IMG/VR virus record: IMGVR_UViG_3300010354_000624
Location: 1-24,488 of that record
DNA length: 24,488 nucleotides
From: a virus
Strand: one strand, 5' to 3'
The notes beneath the pieces are model-generated. The model was not told where the DNA came from, searched no databases, and saw only the letters and a list, made by a program, of their open reading frames with translations. The first letter of the stretch is position 1. Each line of letters opens with the position of its first letter. Positions 23,140 through 24,488 of the stretch are shown in pieces. A program made the translations under genes and the position numbers.

Positions 23140-24488
23140 ATGAGTACCATTAAGTCTGATTCAATTCAACCAACACTTGGAACCAACAACCTGATCTTGA
23201 AGACAGGCTCGGCAGACACCGAGCGCATTCGTATCACCCCAAGCGGCGTGATGACGGTTTCAAGCACTGTGAGCAGCACATTCAGCGGTTCGCTTACGGT
23301 GAGCGGTGCTGCCAACATGAACGGCAGGCTTGGCATTGGCGCGGCACTCAGCGGAACTCCGAACAGCCAACTTGAAGTGGTTGGTTCAGGATACGGATCA
23401 CCGCAGTTCAACACGGCAAACACCACGCGCAGCCGAGCCGCTGCGGAGTTTGGTTCGATTGTTACACAAACTCGGCTTTTCGTGGGAACTGTTGAGAACG
23501 AGCAAGCAGCGTGGCTTCAGGTTCAAAACATGTCAAACAATCTTGCGTACAGCCTGTCTCTACAGGCAGCAGGCGGTGGTGTGGCAATCGGTGCAACCAC
23601 TCCCAGTGCGCCGCTTCATGTATATGGTGGGCCAAGATACGCGCAGGCAGAAATCCGGTTGACCGATGAGTATGTGAATGGAGCGGACTGGGGAATTTTG
23701 GCACAGACCAACAATTCCGTAAAGATGTTTCGCATACTTGATCGCAGACTTGGAGCCAGTCCATCAACATATGTTGACCGATTTTGGATTGACCAATACG
23801 GTCAGGTTGGAATAGGACTGACTAGTGGAATGTCGCCGCAAACATACACGAATAATACAGGCAGTACACAGTATTCGTCTGTTCTTTCCTTGATTGGACG
23901 AGCAACCGATACAGACTCAGCAGACGGTCGCATAGAACTAAACAACCCGAAGACATCATCTGCAATAACGACATCCACCACATTTGGACGAATTTTCTTT
24001 GTGGCAGGAGGACAGGCAAACGACAACAAGATAAAAGCGGCAATCACTTGCGTTTCACCGTCAACTGGTGCAAATGGTGGTGGAGAGATAAACATCTTCA
24101 CGAACAACGGCGGTACGGCAACCACAGCCGAAACAGTTAAAATGACCATAGCCAGAACAGGAGTAATCACATTTCACTCATATGGAGCGGGAACGCTCAC
24201 CACCTCTTCCACCGGAGTTATAAGCGCATCAGACGGTCGCCACAAGACCAAAACACGCTCACTTGACAGCGGTTTGGACAAGGTTTCCCGCCTGTTGCCC
24301 ACCTACTATCGCTGGAACGATGACTCACCCTTTGCCCATCCATACGAGGAACTGGGATTTGTGGCACAAGAGGTGGCAGCAGTCATTCCCGAGGCATCAC
24401 CCGAACCGGAAACAGCAGAAAAATTCAAGAACTACAGTGATCGCGCAATCATAGCAGTATTGGTGAAGTCCGTTCAGGAACTCAAGGG
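23140..24488 (+). CDS. Tail fibre with peptidase S74 chaperone domain, cut by window edge
   Basis: 449 codons are visible and the 3' end is outside the window. Seen: a start MSTIKSDSIQPTLGTNNLIL with IRITPSGVMTVSS, typical of short phage fibres; VSGAANMNGRLGIGA and QLEVVGSG repeats; a beta-rich body; and from about residue 360 the intramolecular chaperone (peptidase S74) signature SDGRHKTKTRSLDSGLDKV, LLPTYYRWND, ELGFVAQEVAAVIPEA, YSDRAIIAVLVKSVQEL. Ser364 and Lys369 have the i, i+5 spacing of the catalytic dyad of the endosialidase chaperone, so the fibre probably trimerises with this domain and then cuts it off just before Ser364. GAGGAAG at 23131-23137 is the ribosome site. This is likely the distal or receptor-binding fibre. 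Confidence 0.88.
   Translation, partial: MSTIKSDSIQPTLGTNNLILKTGSADTERIRITPSGVMTVSSTVSSTFSGSLTVSGAANMNGRLGIGAALSGTPNSQLEVVGSGYGSPQFNTANTTRSRAAAEFGSIVTQTRLFVGTVENEQAAWLQVQNMSNNLAYSLSLQAAGGGVAIGATTPSAPLHVYGGPRYAQAEIRLTDEYVNGADWGILAQTNNSVKMFRILDRRLGASPSTYVDRFWIDQYGQVGIGLTSGMSPQTYTNNTGSTQYSSVLSLIGRATDTDSADGRIELNNPKTSSAITTSTTFGRIFFVAGGQANDNKIKAAITCVSPSTGANGGGEINIFTNNGGTATTAETVKMTIARTGVITFHSYGAGTLTTSSTGVISASDGRHKTKTRSLDSGLDKVSRLLPTYYRWNDDSPFAHPYEELGFVAQEVAAVIPEASPEPETAEKFKNYSDRAIIAVLVKSVQELK

Overview
The window looks like part of the genome of a contractile-tailed (myovirus) phage of the T4 superfamily. It covers most of the baseplate and the start of the tail-fibre module. The reasons are recognisable T4-type proteins in a compact late-gene layout: gp4, a gp48/gp54-like tube-junction protein, gp53, a gp27-type hub, gp5, a PAAR tip, gp25, gp6 and gp8. 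Next to them are very large wedge and peripheral proteins (a gp8-like protein of 813 aa and a DUF4815-type protein of 1752 aa). From memory these large forms are typical of cyanophages and related marine or alphaproteobacterial T4-like phages rather than coliphage T4. A Gram-negative or cyanobacterial host is likely but cannot be named from the sequence. I see no tRNA, rRNA, CRISPR array, insertion sequence or integrase.

Layout. On the minus strand at the left edge (1-401, running off the window) is the head-completion protein gp4. Everything else is one uninterrupted plus-strand block starting at 440. The 38-base divergent gap holds a TATAGATA box that resembles a T4-type late promoter. First come the tube-baseplate junction and hub: a gp48/gp54-like protein (440-1930), gp53 (1930-2826), a gp27-like hub (2830-4173), gp5 without its lysozyme domain (4175-5278) and a PAAR spike tip (5288-5554). 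Two less familiar genes follow: a 282-aa protein I do not recognise (5565-6413) and a membrane-anchored 224-aa protein with a GAF-like look (6410-7084). Next is the wedge: gp25 (7084-7506), gp6 (7506-9377), a 1179-aa wedge protein with LamG-like and carbohydrate-binding-like parts (9379-12918), a gp8-like protein (12923-15364) and the DUF4815-type protein (15374-20632). The last part is a 58-aa coiled-coil protein (20629-20805), a repeat-rich tail fibre (20809-23130) and a second fibre ending in a peptidase S74 chaperone domain (23140 to the right edge).

How the genes work together. gp27, gp5 and PAAR build the central spike that pierces the outer membrane. The gp48-like protein would start the tail tube on that hub. 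gp53, gp25, gp6, the 1179-aa protein, the gp8-like protein and the DUF4815 protein form the wedges and baseplate periphery. The two fibres are candidates for host recognition. Most neighbouring genes overlap by 1-4 bases or are separated by 0-12 bases, as expected for a co-transcribed and often translationally coupled late operon. There is no gene-free stretch above 40 bases.

The least ordinary items are the membrane-anchored GAF-like protein inside a baseplate operon, a carbohydrate-binding-like module apparently nested within a LamG-like fold in a wedge protein, the lysozyme-free gp5, the unrecognised 282-aa protein beside the PAAR gene, and a near-identical 87-bp tandem duplication in the fibre gene.
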